Positions 51,360 to 62,745 of a stretch of 64,000 nucleotides of DNA are shown here, one piece after another (position 1 is the stretch's first letter; the number at the start of each line of letters is the position of its first letter). A program made the translations under genes and the position numbers. The notes beneath the pieces are model-generated. The model was not told the origin of the DNA and made no database searches. It saw only the letters and a list, made by a program, of their open reading frames with translations. Origin of the DNA: Leishmania donovani (taxonomy: Eukaryota > Euglenozoa > Kinetoplastea > Trypanosomatida > Trypanosomatidae); assembly GCF_000227135.1 (NCBI RefSeq), contig NC_018258.1:776318-840317 (forward strand), in the 5' to 3' direction.

Positions 51360-53991
51360 AGCGGAGACAGGGGAAGGCTGAAGGAAAGCGTGGGTGCCAT
51401 CCGCCACCGGTGTCGTGGTCGCTGATGCTTTTGAAAGAGTGCACAGCGTCGCCACCGGCGCCTGCGGGATGGGGGTAGCGTGCGTGGCAGATGAAGTAGT
51501 GATCGACCACTCCTGATCGATCTTTACCGGGGATGTCAGCGTGCTCGGGCACGTAACGACCTGGGACGTCCCGGGGGAGGGGACGGCGCACGCCATATGT
51601 GAGAGCGAGATAGTGGGCGGAAAAGAGAAGGTAGGGCCGGCGAGGTGGGCGTGTGGGTGGGCACGAGAGGCGAAGCGTAGAGAGGTGTGCCAAAATTCGT
51701 GCGTGTCTACGTGTGCTGCTGTGTCTCGAAAACATTCGACATGTGAAATCGACACAGCGGGAGGGCGTAAGTGAGTGAAAGCAAGACACAAGAGGCAAGA
51801 GAAGGAAAGCACAGGAAAGTGTTTGCAGCAACAGAGAAGGGGCAAAACGACAAGACGCGTCTGACTGCAAGAGAGAGAGAAAGATGGATGGATGCATGGA
51901 TGGATGCATGCATGCGTCTGCGAGCGCGTGTGCGCGTGGTTTTATCACTCGCGTCTGCCGTTATGTATTCTTGACAACGGACGTGCAGTAACGGCTTAGA
52001 AGAGAAACTGTAAGGAGAGAGAGTAGAAACGGCAGAAATCATCATTTGCGGCGGTGATGTGATGAGAGGAGAGGAGAGGGGGCTTCGAGAGGAGGAGAGA
52101 GGGAGGGGAGGCTGTAGTGTGTGGGGCGAGGCCAAGCCCACTTGCCAGTCTCTGCGTGGCGCGCTCTCACACCGGTCTCTCCCTCCCCCATAAGCGTCTC
52201 TACGTGTTTGTATAAGGGTCGACGACTTTAGATGTACCTGAAGGAGATGAGCACGTCGAGAAAAGGTTCTCGTAGGTTATGGGGGAGTGCAGGAAAAACG
52301 GCGCGCAAAACACCGGAGAGGAAAAGGTGTAAAAAAGAAAAAGGCTAAACTACGGTATCGAAGGCACACACACACACAGACATGGACAGGCATTGACCGA
52401 CAGACATGCACACGCGCCCAACACAGAGGACGCCGGCACGAACGAAAAACAACCACAAAAAAGAATGCCAATGAAGAGAGAATGAGGGTGAGTTTAGCGT
52501 TACAGAATGCACTAGCGCGAGGAAGGAAGAAGCCATATCTGTATATATTTATATATATGTATATACATGTGTGCGTATGCCAACACCCACACAGAAAAGA
52601 TGGAGGACAACGCAATGGTAGAGATTGGCAAGAGAGGCTTCGGCTAAGGTGACGGTGGTGCTTGTGTGTCACTCGTGTGTGAGCAGCTCACACACAAAAA
52701 AAAATATATATATACACCCATGCATACATATGCATGAACCAGAGGGAGAATGAAAGACGCGGAGCAAAAAAAATCAACAAAAATGAAAGAGATCTCGCAC
52801 ACATACATTGAAATGAAAACGCCAACGTGAAAAAAAATACTAAAAAATAGGCAGCCGAAGCGTGGAAGCATTCAAGAAAAACACACGCATGCGCACACGA
52901 ATGCAAGCAGCTGTGGATGTAGACGCGCACCACAGGTGCCCTAACGCTGGAAAAATAAGAAATAGACATGGAGACACCGGTGGAAAACCCTGTGTGTGTG
53001 TGTGCGTGTGTGCCTGGGAGGGGGCGAGGGGGATGGGGGAGCACATTGGACACCATCAAATTGATGGGTGCATAATGGAAATCTCCAAGAGAGAGCACAG
53101 CTCTCAGACTCGTTCGCCTGCTCGCTCTCTTTTTCTCTCTCTGCCACGCGTTCCCACGGACAGGCGCCCATTCACACGCATTGAGGCGAAGGCTGCAAAA
53201 CGAGAGGAAACACGGAGACAAGGGAGCATGCACAGACATATATTTGTCGCCGAAGAGATCGGGAAAACACACATACACGCGCACGCACGCACCCCTCCCC
53301 AAAAAGAAAAATGAACCAATCTCCAGGTGCCGTCACCTGCTGTATGCATGCATAAAACAGGCGTCTACACATCAGCATCTGCTCTCGTACGTGTGCGTGT
53401 GTGCGTCGGCGTCTGCGCGTTTTACGCTTGAAATCTCTCATGGAAATGCGAGTCACAAGGAAAGGCGGCGGGAGTACAAAATAAAAGGGGAGGAGGGGAG
53501 GGGGAGCAGAGCGAACACTAGGAGAGAGTGAGACAGCTACAGTTGCTTACCATACACACAGACACACAGAGAGAACGAACAGGGAGCGTGCGTGCATGCA
53601 TAAACGTGGTGGTGGGGACTGGCGCGAAAGGGGTGTTAGACGGTTCGCCACACGAGGCTGGAGGGCAAAGTGCCGAAAAGGCACGCACAAGAAGAAAGCA
53701 GACAAACCTGGAAAAGATGATTCTTCTAGGCTGGAGTGTCATGAGGGGGTGGGTGGGCCCCATCTACCATTGGACTCCCACCTCGAACCCTTCGTGAGGA
53801 AGCGGTGGTGCATGACCCTGGGACAAATGGCAGCTTCATCGGGAATCGCAATCAGCCTTTGGGAGAAAAGGGCCACACACACAGGGGCTACCAGGGAAAA
53901 ATCAACTGTGTGCCAAACCAGAGAGAGAGCGAGCGAGCGAGCGAAACACGGGCTACGGGACAAGAGCGACCTGAACATGCCGGCTTATCCT
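51360..53991. other. Spacer with TA and CA repeats
   Basis: The 2.6-kb region has ATGGATGGATGC repeats near 51884-51912, a TA-rich microsatellite at about 52541-52572, and GT runs near 52992-53010. Open frames are repeat-derived. The left 240 bp may be coding if the longer start of the 50469 gene is used. Confidence 0.5.
52541..52572. repeat. TATATATTTATATATATGTATATAC microsatellite
   Basis: A 32-bp run of almost only A and T with occasional G, in the spacer upstream of the 50469 gene. Confidence 0.8.
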
Positions 53992-56900
53992 CTACCACAG
54001 CCGTTTTCGCTCAACAACAAAATCTAGCACCACGACCACAACCACGCACGCAAGGGAGAGTGACATGAGCGCCACATGACTAGCATTCAGCACATAGTCG
54101 TCGGACAGAGTGTCACCACCGCGAAACTGTAGACCCTCCCTGCCTCTCGCTGATACACCAGACAACTGCAACCCAGTGCACACCAGCGCAAACACCAGCG
54201 CCGTGAACGCCGCTGCCTTCGCATAAAACAACAGCTTGGCTAGAACACGCACCTGCTTGCGGCGCAGACGCGTATAGGACTTTCGAGCGCGCAGAAGAAA
54301 GAGCTGGATGGTGCGCTCGCCGGGCGAGTTCTCCGGCAGCACGTAGCTGGCTAAAGGCAGTCTGTCGTCGCTGCCCAGCCTGCTTTCAGTGTCGCTGCCA
54401 GGCCAGTTGCCGGGCATCGACGCACCCGCCGCATTCCGCTCCTCCGCGGTGCGCGCCGAGGAAGAGCTCTCCTCCAGCATGCTCTGGCTCGCGATGTGTC
54501 GGCTCCGCCCGAACATCCAGCCCGTCGCCTCCGACACCGGCATCAGCGGCTCCGGGTGCTCTAGCGACATCAGCGCCGGCGGCGACACCGCATCAGCGGC
54601 GTGCGCCTGGCCCGCGAGCAGCTCCGGTTGGTGGCCTCTGGCGGGCAAAGCGCCGGGCGCCGCCGGCACCCACGTTGGCGCCACCGCACAGCCAATGCCG
54701 CTGCCAGCACCGCCGCCGTCGGCGTCCTGGTCCTCGTCGCTGCCGACGCCGGCTGTGCCACGCTGCCGCTGCCGACGCCGGCCGATGCGGTGCAGGGTAA
54801 CATTCCGCACGGACACATCTCGCACGCCGCTGCTGCTGCACACCACGCTCCTCTCCTGCGCGACCAGACTCGTGCCGGGAGACGCCGTGTACGACACGCC
54901 ACGCGTGGTGGTGCTGCGGTCCCTCTCACCGTGCCGTGCCGCCGCTGCGGCCGGCAATGTGTGTGCCGCGCCGGCAGGTGGGACCACGCCGTCGGCTGCG
55001 TCGCGGCGGGGTGCTGCTGCATTTCTCGGGCCGTGCTCCGGCTCGAGGTAGTATCCCTCGCTGTACGGCGACGGGTGGAGGCCCGCCATAATGCCGGGTA
55101 CACCCATGCTGCCACTGCCACTCGCCCCCGGCACCGTCATCCCGCCGGGCTGGTAGTATGGCGGCACAAGCAGCATGGCAGCGGCGGTGCCCGACAACTC
55201 TGACTGGGGCGTGTGCGCCTCCGATGGCTGCTGCTGCGACGTCTGCATGTGCGGCCGTGGCGGCGCCGTGGACGCGGAGGTGAATGACATCGGGGATGCG
55301 TCGTCCGCTGTGGCGGCGGCGGGCTCGTCGGTGGCGTGGCCAGCTTCGGCGCCAGGTTCGTGAGGTGCGCGGGGCGCTGCGGGTGCTGGTGCCGCTGTGA
55401 GCGGCATGCCCGCCGCCACGGCCCCCTGAGCGCGGTACAGGATTTCCATCGCCACGGAAGCGTCCACATCTAGCGCGGCGCGGAGCTGGCGGAGCTTGGC
55501 GCGCTGCACAGGAGCCATGCCTACCGTGACCGCTGTGAGGACGATGGTAAGCAGCATGAAGGCCTCGGCGAACACGAGAAGAATCGCAGATGGCGTGAGG
55601 CACACCGGCGCCCCTGCTGCGCTGCTGGGGAAGCGAACATTGGACGGGTACACAACCATGTTCATGGCTAGATGTGCCCTCGCGGTGAAGCGCATAGCAC
55701 CTGCTGCGTATGCGGTAGGCTCGTAGACGGTGATGCCGCATATGAGTACTTTCGCAGCGGTGGCGGAGCTTCGGGAAGGGCTGCTGGGTGGACTGATGGC
55801 TTCTTGCCCGCACCTGTGCAGTGGGCTGGCGGGGGCTATCACAACGTAGTACCCAGGCTCGATAGTCGCGCACGCGGCGAGATACTCGGCGCAGGTGCGC
55901 ATGACGGGTTGGTACTCGCGCACCACATTTTTAGGGTCCGCCCTCGTAATAAGGTCTGCGGCGGACACCATTTTCGAGCTGCTTGCGTTAGTGCCGTCTG
56001 AAAGGTATGCGGAGACGTCGGCATTGTAGATGGTCGTGAGGTTCAGCATAGGAACCGTGTCAGTGTCGCTGTCGCATGTGAGGGTGAAGGCGGCTTTTGC
56101 CCCCTGAGGGAGAGAGCTGTGGAGGACGATACGAACGTGGCTCGCATTGCCGCCATGCGGCGCGCCAGCAGCGGGGCGTGCGTGCGTAGGATCGTTGTGG
56201 CCAGGAGCATCGCCCTGCCCAGGAGCAGCAAGAGGGGGATGAGAGTGTGGCTCTCTTTCATGAGCGCGCAGACTTGTCGAGACGTTGCCCAGGCCACTGC
56301 CTCCGCTTCTCCAGCCGTGACGCGTGTGGAGAGGCAAAGCAGGAGGCGTTGGGCCACAGTCGCTCCGGAAGGCGCGCCAGCCGATTACCACGGGGGCCGC
56401 GGTGTTCTGCAGCTGAGGCACCGGGTGTGTTGTTGCTGCTGGTAGACGAATGTACGAGCAGGAGCTCACGCGGGCCCGGTCAATGCCGCTGTACGAGAAC
56501 AGATCAGGGAACGGCGCCTGCATGCCGTTGGTGATGGACCGCATCCACCCGGACACCTGGTCCGCGGTGATCGTGTCGCACGCGTGCCTCTTGAACACGG
56601 TGCAGGGAGAAAACGCCGCATACGCGCTGATCTGCATGCCGCGGCTCCCCTCGATGCTGCGCTTGTAGACTGCCGGGTCTTGTACATCCGTGACGCTTCG
56701 TGTGAAGTTCAAGCACGCTGTGCAGATCGGCGTGAAGAAGGAGCCGAGCAGTAGCCCCATGGCCGCCATGAGCACAAATAAGACGAGCGCGTAGTAGGTG
56801 CGCACCTGCTTGTCGGGGCTCGGCGGGACCGGAAGATCGAGGGAGATGGCGGGCGCGCCCTGTGCGATAACCGTGGCTGTCGTGGGGCCGACCGGTGCGC

Positions 56901-57276
56901 CGAGGATGGCGTGGAGCTGGTGGGCAGGTGCGCCGCCGGTGGGCTGCGGCATCATGTCCCAGGGTGCGTACACGACCGGCTGATGTACGCGGAGGAGCCG
57001 CTGCGGTGGGGAGGGGGCGATCGGTGACGCGACAGACCGCCCCGGCGCCGCCGCCTCTCGCGGTAACTGGAGGGAGCCATCACCGACATCCCGTTGCTCC
57101 AGTGACCCAGGATGCCTTAGTGGCAGGATGTGAGGCGCGTGCGAATAGTGCTGGTGATAATAGTAGCATAGATGGGCCTGCGGTTGTGCGGTGCTCGTGC
57201 TGCTTGTGAGAAGCGTGGCATTAGATGGTGGGGGATTGGTGTCTTCCGGTGTCGGAGTCGAAGAGAACAGTGACAT
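53992..57276 (-). CDS. Large four-TM membrane protein, low-complexity loops
   Basis: The 1094-residue protein has four predicted membrane segments: about 161-182 (YYALVLFVLMAAMGLLLGSF), about 555-585 (PSAILLVFAEAFMLLTIVLT), about 1008-1035 (LFYAKAAAFTALVFALVCTG) and about 1065-1088 (VALMSLSLACVVVVVVLDFV). TM1-TM2 encloses a loop of about 370 residues with several Cys (for example SPCTVFKRHAC, SSCSYI) and possible N-glycosylation sites. TM2-TM3 encloses a very Ala/Pro/Gly/Ser-rich loop of about 420 residues. The N-terminal 155 residues are Pro/Ser-rich and likely cytosolic. The layout (TM, large loop, TM, cytosolic, TM, short loop, TM) recalls tetraspan surface proteins such as amastins, but the amastin Cys signature is not visible. 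Function unknown. The start at 57276 is the first ATG. Confidence 0.75.
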   Translation of the reverse strand: MSLFSSTPTPEDTNPPPSNATLLTSSTSTAQPQAHLCYYYHQHYSHAPHILPLRHPGSLEQRDVGDGSLQLPREAAAPGRSVASPIAPSPPQRLLRVHQPVVYAPWDMMPQPTGGAPAHQLHAILGAPVGPTTATVIAQGAPAISLDLPVPPSPDKQVRTYYALVLFVLMAAMGLLLGSFFTPICTACLNFTRSVTDVQDPAVYKRSIEGSRGMQISAYAAFSPCTVFKRHACDTITADQVSGWMRSITNGMQAPFPDLFSYSGIDRARVSSCSYIRLPAATTHPVPQLQNTAAPVVIGWRAFRSDCGPTPPALPLHTRHGWRSGGSGLGNVSTSLRAHEREPHSHPPLAAPGQGDAPGHNDPTHARPAAGAPHGGNASHVRIVLHSSLPQGAKAAFTLTCDSDTDTVPMLNLTTIYNADVSAYLSDGTNASSSKMVSAADLITRADPKNVVREYQPVMRTCAEYLAACATIEPGYYVVIAPASPLHRCGQEAISPPSSPSRSSATAAKVLICGITVYEPTAYAAGAMRFTARAHLAMNMVVYPSNVRFPSSAAGAPVCLTPSAILLVFAEAFMLLTIVLTAVTVGMAPVQRAKLRQLRAALDVDASVAMEILYRAQGAVAAGMPLTAAPAPAAPRAPHEPGAEAGHATDEPAAATADDASPMSFTSASTAPPRPHMQTSQQQPSEAHTPQSELSGTAAAMLLVPPYYQPGGMTVPGASGSGSMGVPGIMAGLHPSPYSEGYYLEPEHGPRNAAAPRRDAADGVVPPAGAAHTLPAAAAARHGERDRSTTTRGVSYTASPGTSLVAQERSVVCSSSGVRDVSVRNVTLHRIGRRRQRQRGTAGVGSDEDQDADGGGAGSGIGCAVAPTWVPAAPGALPARGHQPELLAGQAHAADAVSPPALMSLEHPEPLMPVSEATGWMFGRSRHIASQSMLEESSSSARTAEERNAAGASMPGNWPGSDTESRLGSDDRLPLASYVLPENSPGERTIQLFLLRARKSYTRLRRKQVRVLAKLLFYAKAAAFTALVFALVCTGLQLSGVSARGREGLQFRGGDTLSDDYVLNASHVALMSLSLACVVVVVVLDFVVERKRLW

Positions 57277-58857
57277 AGATGGGAATGGGGTGCGTAGCGA
57301 GTGAGAAGTGCAAGGCTGAGCTGACGTGTTCCGACTCCTCGACGACAGACAGCGCTAGTGTACAAAGGCGGGGGGAGGCACGGGGGTGGGGAGAGGCACG
57401 GCGTTCTGCAGAAGGCGTGTGGAGACAAAAGACGGCAGAGGGCGAAAACGGCAGCCACCTACTTGACCGCCCTCGGAGTGGTCGTGGTGGAGAGGACAGC
57501 TGATGAGAGAAGTCAAGCTAGGCGGGGGCAGGGAGACGGGTGAGAGGAGGGAGTATGCGCCAGCAACGAAAAGAGGTGAGGGGAGAGAGAGTGAGAGGCA
57601 AAGCAGCGCGTGTCGCCAGCGGGGACTCATAGAAGTCGATGAGCGCGCTGCTGGGGGCTGGTGGGTAGGCCAGCGCGAGGGGGGTGGGGACACGCATTAC
57701 AAGGGATGTGCCAAGTTCCCCGGCATGCGCAGTGGGTGCGGAGAGACCCCCTCCCTTTGCAAGAAAAGAGGGTGGGAAATAATTGCACCCCGGGACAGAC
57801 CACACACGGACAGAGGGGAGCAGCAAAGAAAAGCGACGAGACAGCCCTGCCCAAGAAAGACTACGGTTCGAGTATGTTTGGGTCGGTAGAGGTGGTAGAG
57901 CGGAAAGGAGGAGATGAGGGGTGCGTAAGGGGGCGGGGGCGGGGCGTGTCTGTCGCCTGTGGGCTGTTGCGGCCGATGGGAGTGGGTGTGAGCGAGCAAG
58001 GAGGAGAAGAGAGAGGAGAGGAGTGGCATAGATAGGGAGAGAATAAAGGAGGCGCGCACGGCGAGGGGGTAAGGTGAACGCAGTGGTAATGCAGTTGCTC
58101 TCTATGCTTCACGCTAGCCGCAACTCTAGCGTGCCTGACGTGCAGCTGTGCATGGTAGGCACATGAGAGAATTCAAGCGAGCCAAGGCTGTACGACGTGG
58201 CGCAGCGGCACCAAGATTGCCATCGATTCTCCAGGCGAGTAGCGCGAAAGCTGCCTTTCCACCGTTTGCGCCACCGTAGGGTGGTGTGTGGGTCGCCGCT
58301 CCATTTCTGTTGTGCGACGGCGCTGGCGCTGTGCACTGAGGGAGCTTGCGGAAACCAAAGGAAGAGTAAAGGCGCGCGCGCAGGAGAAAAAAGCCAGCGC
58401 GAGGGGGCGTCATCCTCCGACACCGCGTCTTTCCGCCATTACCCTTTCACTTGCTCTTCCGCTGCCCCTCGCCCCTCGCCCCTCGCCCCATGCCCACGAG
58501 CCTGGCTTTTCCTGCCGTTGGGCAACGACGCCGGCGACTTGCGTTGCCGGCAGAACAAAAAGCGAAAAAAGTCGGGGTGAGACGGGGTGGCGAAAAGGCG
58601 GAGAGGGATACGATACGGTCCTACAACATCCCCCCTCCACACACCCACACCCACACACGCACGTGCACACACATGTGCGTGCGTGCTTGTGCAGGGAGAC
58701 AGGGGAAGAGGAGGAGAGCTCGAGCTGGTCAAGGCATCTACCGAACACCGACTGATATGTGCGAACGCGCAACGCTGAGCATGCGCACGCGGGGCGCAGA
58801 CTCTGCACCAAAAATGATAGAGACAGACCTGACAAACTTTCCATTTCTTTGTTCACC
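57277..58857. other. Spacer left of the second SIDER copy
   Basis: A purine-rich region at about 57360-58060 gives way to a mixed-composition stretch (58100-58450) without repeats. Several frames on both strands cross that stretch but none is convincing. A CA-rich patch lies near 58634-58675. No gene is called. Confidence 0.45.
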
Positions 58858-59428
58858 GTGCCCAGTTCTCTGTCGCAGTGCGTCAGCCATACACTACTCC
58901 ACACGGCCCTGTCACAGGCCCCCATCGTCTGGTGCGAAGCAGCCATAGACACACGCGGTACAGCAGTGCGCCGACTCAGTTACCTGATAGCACGGCCTCT
59001 GACCCCAAATTCTGCTCACTCACCCGCCTCCCAGCCGCTTCTATTATGCCCGTAGCCACCCCTGGTGCATCCCCCTCCCGGTGGCCCAGGCTCCCCACCA
59101 GTGGGCAGCGAGGGGCGGCTGAGGTACGCTGGCGTCACGCTGACACCCTGCCCATCACATGGGTGGCGCAAACGTGTCCACTGTCGAAGATCTCTCCCAC
59201 ACAACGCCATCCGCGGCCTCACTGCCGGCATCAGTGGGGGCATGCGTTGCCCTGACCCCCCTCTGCGTAGGTAGGCGCCTGACCCTCTCGCCACCAGAAG
59301 CGGTGCAGCATCGGCAGGGGATGAAGGGGCGGCTCGGCCCCCTCCCCCACACAAATGCACAGAGTGGGTGTGCACTGGACCCTGAGATGCCACGCACTGA
59401 GAGGGGTGCGTCCCCCTCCGTCCTCAGG
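58858..59428 (-). mobile_element. SIDER-like retroposon relic, 571 bp, near-identical to 39119-39689
   Basis: Same start (GTGCCCAG) and end (CCTCCGTCCTCAGG) as the copy at 39119, same orientation, 19739 bp apart, and one visible difference (GATGAAGGGG against GATGGAGGGG). Flanking sequence differs on both sides from the first base outside, so the boundaries are well defined. Non-coding. The frame of 391 codons that crosses it on the minus strand is not a gene. Confidence 0.75.
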
Positions 59429-62322
59429 AAGGTGAAACCGATTACGGGTACATATAAAGAGGGGATGCGATGGAGTTTAGGGAGCATGAAGCGAAGTACG
59501 CGTAGCACGGCAGAAGCGCCCGTGAAGGAAGCGATGTTGCCGGGAGAGTGGCGGTGGTGGTGAAGGGGGACGCCAAGGCTGATCGAGAGAAAAGGGTAGC
59601 CGGTGGGGTGTGGGTTGTGTGGGGGCGGAGGAAGCGCACAGTCCGCGAAAGACAGAGAGAAACGCACATCGAAATCGATGCAAAGAGGACGTTGCGTCAA
59701 CACCTCGCCTTCGTTTTTTTTCCCCGCTTCCTCGCTGCTACCCCCCCTTGCTGTCTCCAGGTACGGAAAGGTGTCGAGGCCACGCCATGGGACCAGCGCC
59801 ACGTACACCCATCGCATGCTCACATGAAGAAATATAGTTGCGCACCATCCCCCTTCACAGTGGTGACGCGCCTTGTTCGACGAGCTGCCCATGTCCACAC
59901 GAAGAGAGAGAAGGCTGAGGCGAGAGGGAGCCCAGCGTAATGCCAACGTGCACACAACCGGGCAGCGCCCCAAAAGGGGCCCAAAACGAACACAAAGAAA
60001 AAGTAAAAGATACACAGAGAAACCGTCATGCGCACAGACACGGCCAAACGAAGATCCGTTACATCGCAAGTGGACTGGCGGGAGGTGGCAAGAGCTGCTA
60101 AGGGAGCGGTGCCCTTCCTCGGAGAGGACGTTGGGGAGAGGTGAGAGCTGGAAAAAAAAAAGAGACACGTTTATGTGGTGACTAACGGCGCACTGCATCT
60201 TTCGGTTTTCACTCTTCGCGCCACAGTGGCGATGACAGTGACAGTGAAGAGAGAGAGAGGGGGGAGGTAGGGCATGGCCCGCCTGGCAGAGCTGCAGCTG
60301 TGGATTGACATTGGGGTTCCTTAGCGGCATTCAACAAGAAAATGAGGTCTCTGCAGCTGCAGAAAAAGGAAGGGAGACTCGCGCTCACATCGATTGCCTT
60401 CACACCCTCCCGTCTTTCCTTCGTGCCTGAAAAACAGTGAAAAACGAGCCAACGCACACCAGAGTATAGCAGGAGAGAGAGAAGAAAAGGCACATCACGC
60501 GAACGCGCGCGAGTGAGTGCGTACGTCTATAGGGGGTGGCGTAGAAGGGAGTATAGAGAGCCCTCCATAAGAGGGAAAAGGCCGCCAGGGGAGGGAGAGG
60601 ACGTATTGCACACCAAAGAAGAGAAACTACCCACACACGCGATACAACACGGGAGTCGTGCTGAGGAGAATGGAAGGGGGGGGGCAGAAAGAAAGGCGTA
60701 AGAGCAAGAGGAGAGGGAGAGGCGCGAGGAGGGAGAGGCGAGAAGCCGCACCGCAAGAATCCGAAAGGCACACGCGCACGATGTATATATGTATACATAT
60801 ATACATACATGATGTATGCGTAGAGAGGGAGACAGCCGAGGCGAGGGGAGGCGGGGTCAGACCAAAAGGAAACGCCGAACGGAGCCGCGAAAGGGAGCAA
60901 CTAATAATGCTAATAATAATAAAAGACAGGGCATTGAGGGGCACGAGGGAAAAAAGACAACATGTGTACGTGCTCCGTGCATGAGTGTGAGAGAGAAAGC
61001 GATCTTCAGGCAGTCAAGAATGGGTGGGGTCGGGAGGACCGTTACTTCGAACAGAGACGGGAATCAAGAGAGAAGGTTTTGATGGAGGTGCGGCAAAAAC
61101 GGAAAGAAAAAGAAAGAAGAGACGACAAAAAACAAAGAAAGCAAGGCGATGCAACGCTTTTGGAATAAGTGTTTACATTTCGAGTCGGAATTGCGATGCA
61201 CCACAGCAGCCCCGTGTCACGCCGGCCGTATTGTTGGCAGTTTGCATCCCTTCACATCCGCTTGCTGCATGATGCTCACCTCCTTTGCATTCGCCTACAC
61301 GCCCACGCGCACGCATGACACACGGCATCCACAGCATATATACATATGTGAAGAGCAAGTAAGTGCACGTGCCAGGTCACAGGCGCCCGCATACACAAGC
61401 AAAGAGATAGGAAAGGAATATGTCGTGAGGCACTAGTCAGAAATCGGACGTTGCTCCGCCAAGGCGGAAATCGACACAACGAAGCAAGCAAGCAGAAAGA
61501 AAAGAGACAAATGCGTTCCCTCACTCCTGTGACGAAGCATATTTTGCTATCAAGAGATCTCTTTCCCGCTGACGGACACTCGAATACCCGAGCGGCACAC
61601 ACACGCATGCAAGCGAAATCGGCATCGACACCTTCAGTGACACTTCCAACTATTTTTGTTTTAGATGTCTGAGGGGTGTGTATTAGGTGCTGCAGAGGCG
61701 GACGGGAAGCATCATGCAAACGAGAGCAGTCTCACACTCACGCAATGCACACAAAACACGTACACCGATACACATCAATGCACGCACGTGGGTGCGCGTG
61801 TGAACCACGACGAACAACCCACACACACACACACACGCGAAAAAAAAAGGGAATGCGTAGTAGTGCCATCCCCCCTCCTCCTACACACATACTCACATAC
61901 ACATGCGGTATAGCTGAGGTGCGAAGCGACGGAAGAAGCAAAACACGACAAGGCCGAGAAAACAAAGGAACACGACAACAGGGTCGTTGAGAGAGAGAGG
62001 GAGGTGGTGGTGGTAATGGGGCTGTGTGGTGACGAGAGGACGTCGAGGGCAGACACATGCACACACACGAGACCGAGTGGTTGCCAGCAGCTCTTCCACT
62101 ATGGCACCATAATGGCAGGCTTACGAAGCCGTGCTTTCACATCAGGCACATACGAATGCCAGAATGCACGCAAGGCACATCGACAGAGAAACGAAGAAAG
62201 CACAAGAAGGGGAAGTTGGTGGCGGTGATGAGCGAGAGCGCGCCGAGACGCGTCCATAATTGCACCCTCTTTCGCCACAGCGACTGCTCGCACACGCGTG
62301 TCCTTCCGCGGTGCACCACAAG
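59429..62322. other. Gene-free spacer of 2.9 kb
   Basis: The region contains GA-rich stretches, a TATATGTATACATATATACATAC patch at about 60784-60814 and CA runs near 61819-61833. Frames are biased translations of these. No gene is called. Confidence 0.5.
60781..60814. repeat. ATGTATATATGTATACATATATACATACATG palindromic AT tract
   Basis: An A/T-rich alternating tract of 34 bp, partly self-complementary around GTATAC, so it could form a small hairpin or cruciform. In the spacer upstream of the four-TM gene. Confidence 0.75.
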
Positions 62323-62745
62323 TTAGGCAGGTGCCGTGTCGGGTTCAGGCACCGCTGCGTCTCTGTCGAGTGCAAGGTGCGGCGGTGGTTTGGCAGAGAA
62401 GCCGATGCACATGGGGCCTCCCTGTAGAGAGGCAATCATGACCACCACTGTAGCAGCAGATGCAGCAGGTGTTTCCACTTGAAGCGTAGAGGCTTGGAGG
62501 CAAGAGCCCGCAAGCGGAACTGACGCAGACGGATCTTCCTCTCCTCCATCGCCCGCCAGACGGTAAGTGTAAACGGAGGTGCCCGGCTCAGCCACGGAGA
62601 CGGCATCGGGCTCCTGCAAAGTACGGCTTGCCCATGCTTCCGTTGTGCTCTGACCGCGCGCACTCTGCTTGCCTTGATCACCATTGACACCGCTGTCCAC
62701 CGTGATAATGGTGGCTTCTCTATATGCAGTGGGTCGCGTTCCCAT
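62323..62745 (-). CDS. Doubtful 140-aa protein
   Basis: The frame starts at ATG 62745 (MGTRPTAYREATIITVDSGV), closed just upstream by an in-frame TGA, and ends at 62323. It has a mixed, mostly hydrophilic composition with an Ala/Val-rich stretch (ASAATVVVMIASLQGG) and lies in a repeat-poor segment (about 62320-63030), unlike its surroundings. Third-position G/C is only moderate, and other frames on both strands in the adjoining segment are equally open. A hydrophobic frame runs on the + strand at about 62929-63033. It could be the 3' part of a gene disrupted upstream, or non-coding. Confidence 0.35.
   Translation of the reverse strand: MGTRPTAYREATIITVDSGVNGDQGKQSARGQSTTEAWASRTLQEPDAVSVAEPGTSVYTYRLAGDGGEEDPSASVPLAGSCLQASTLQVETPAASAATVVVMIASLQGGPMCIGFSAKPPPHLALDRDAAVPEPDTAPA

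Noticed and set aside
58109..58423. 104-codon minus-strand frame in a repeat-poor stretch
   Set aside because: Several equally open frames exist on both strands and none has clear third-position bias. Kept only as spacer.
59155..60330. 391-codon open frame on the minus strand
   Set aside because: Its C-terminal part is the translated SIDER-like element (the same peptide appears at 39416-39997) and the rest is Leu/Pro/Ser-rich translation of purine-rich spacer.
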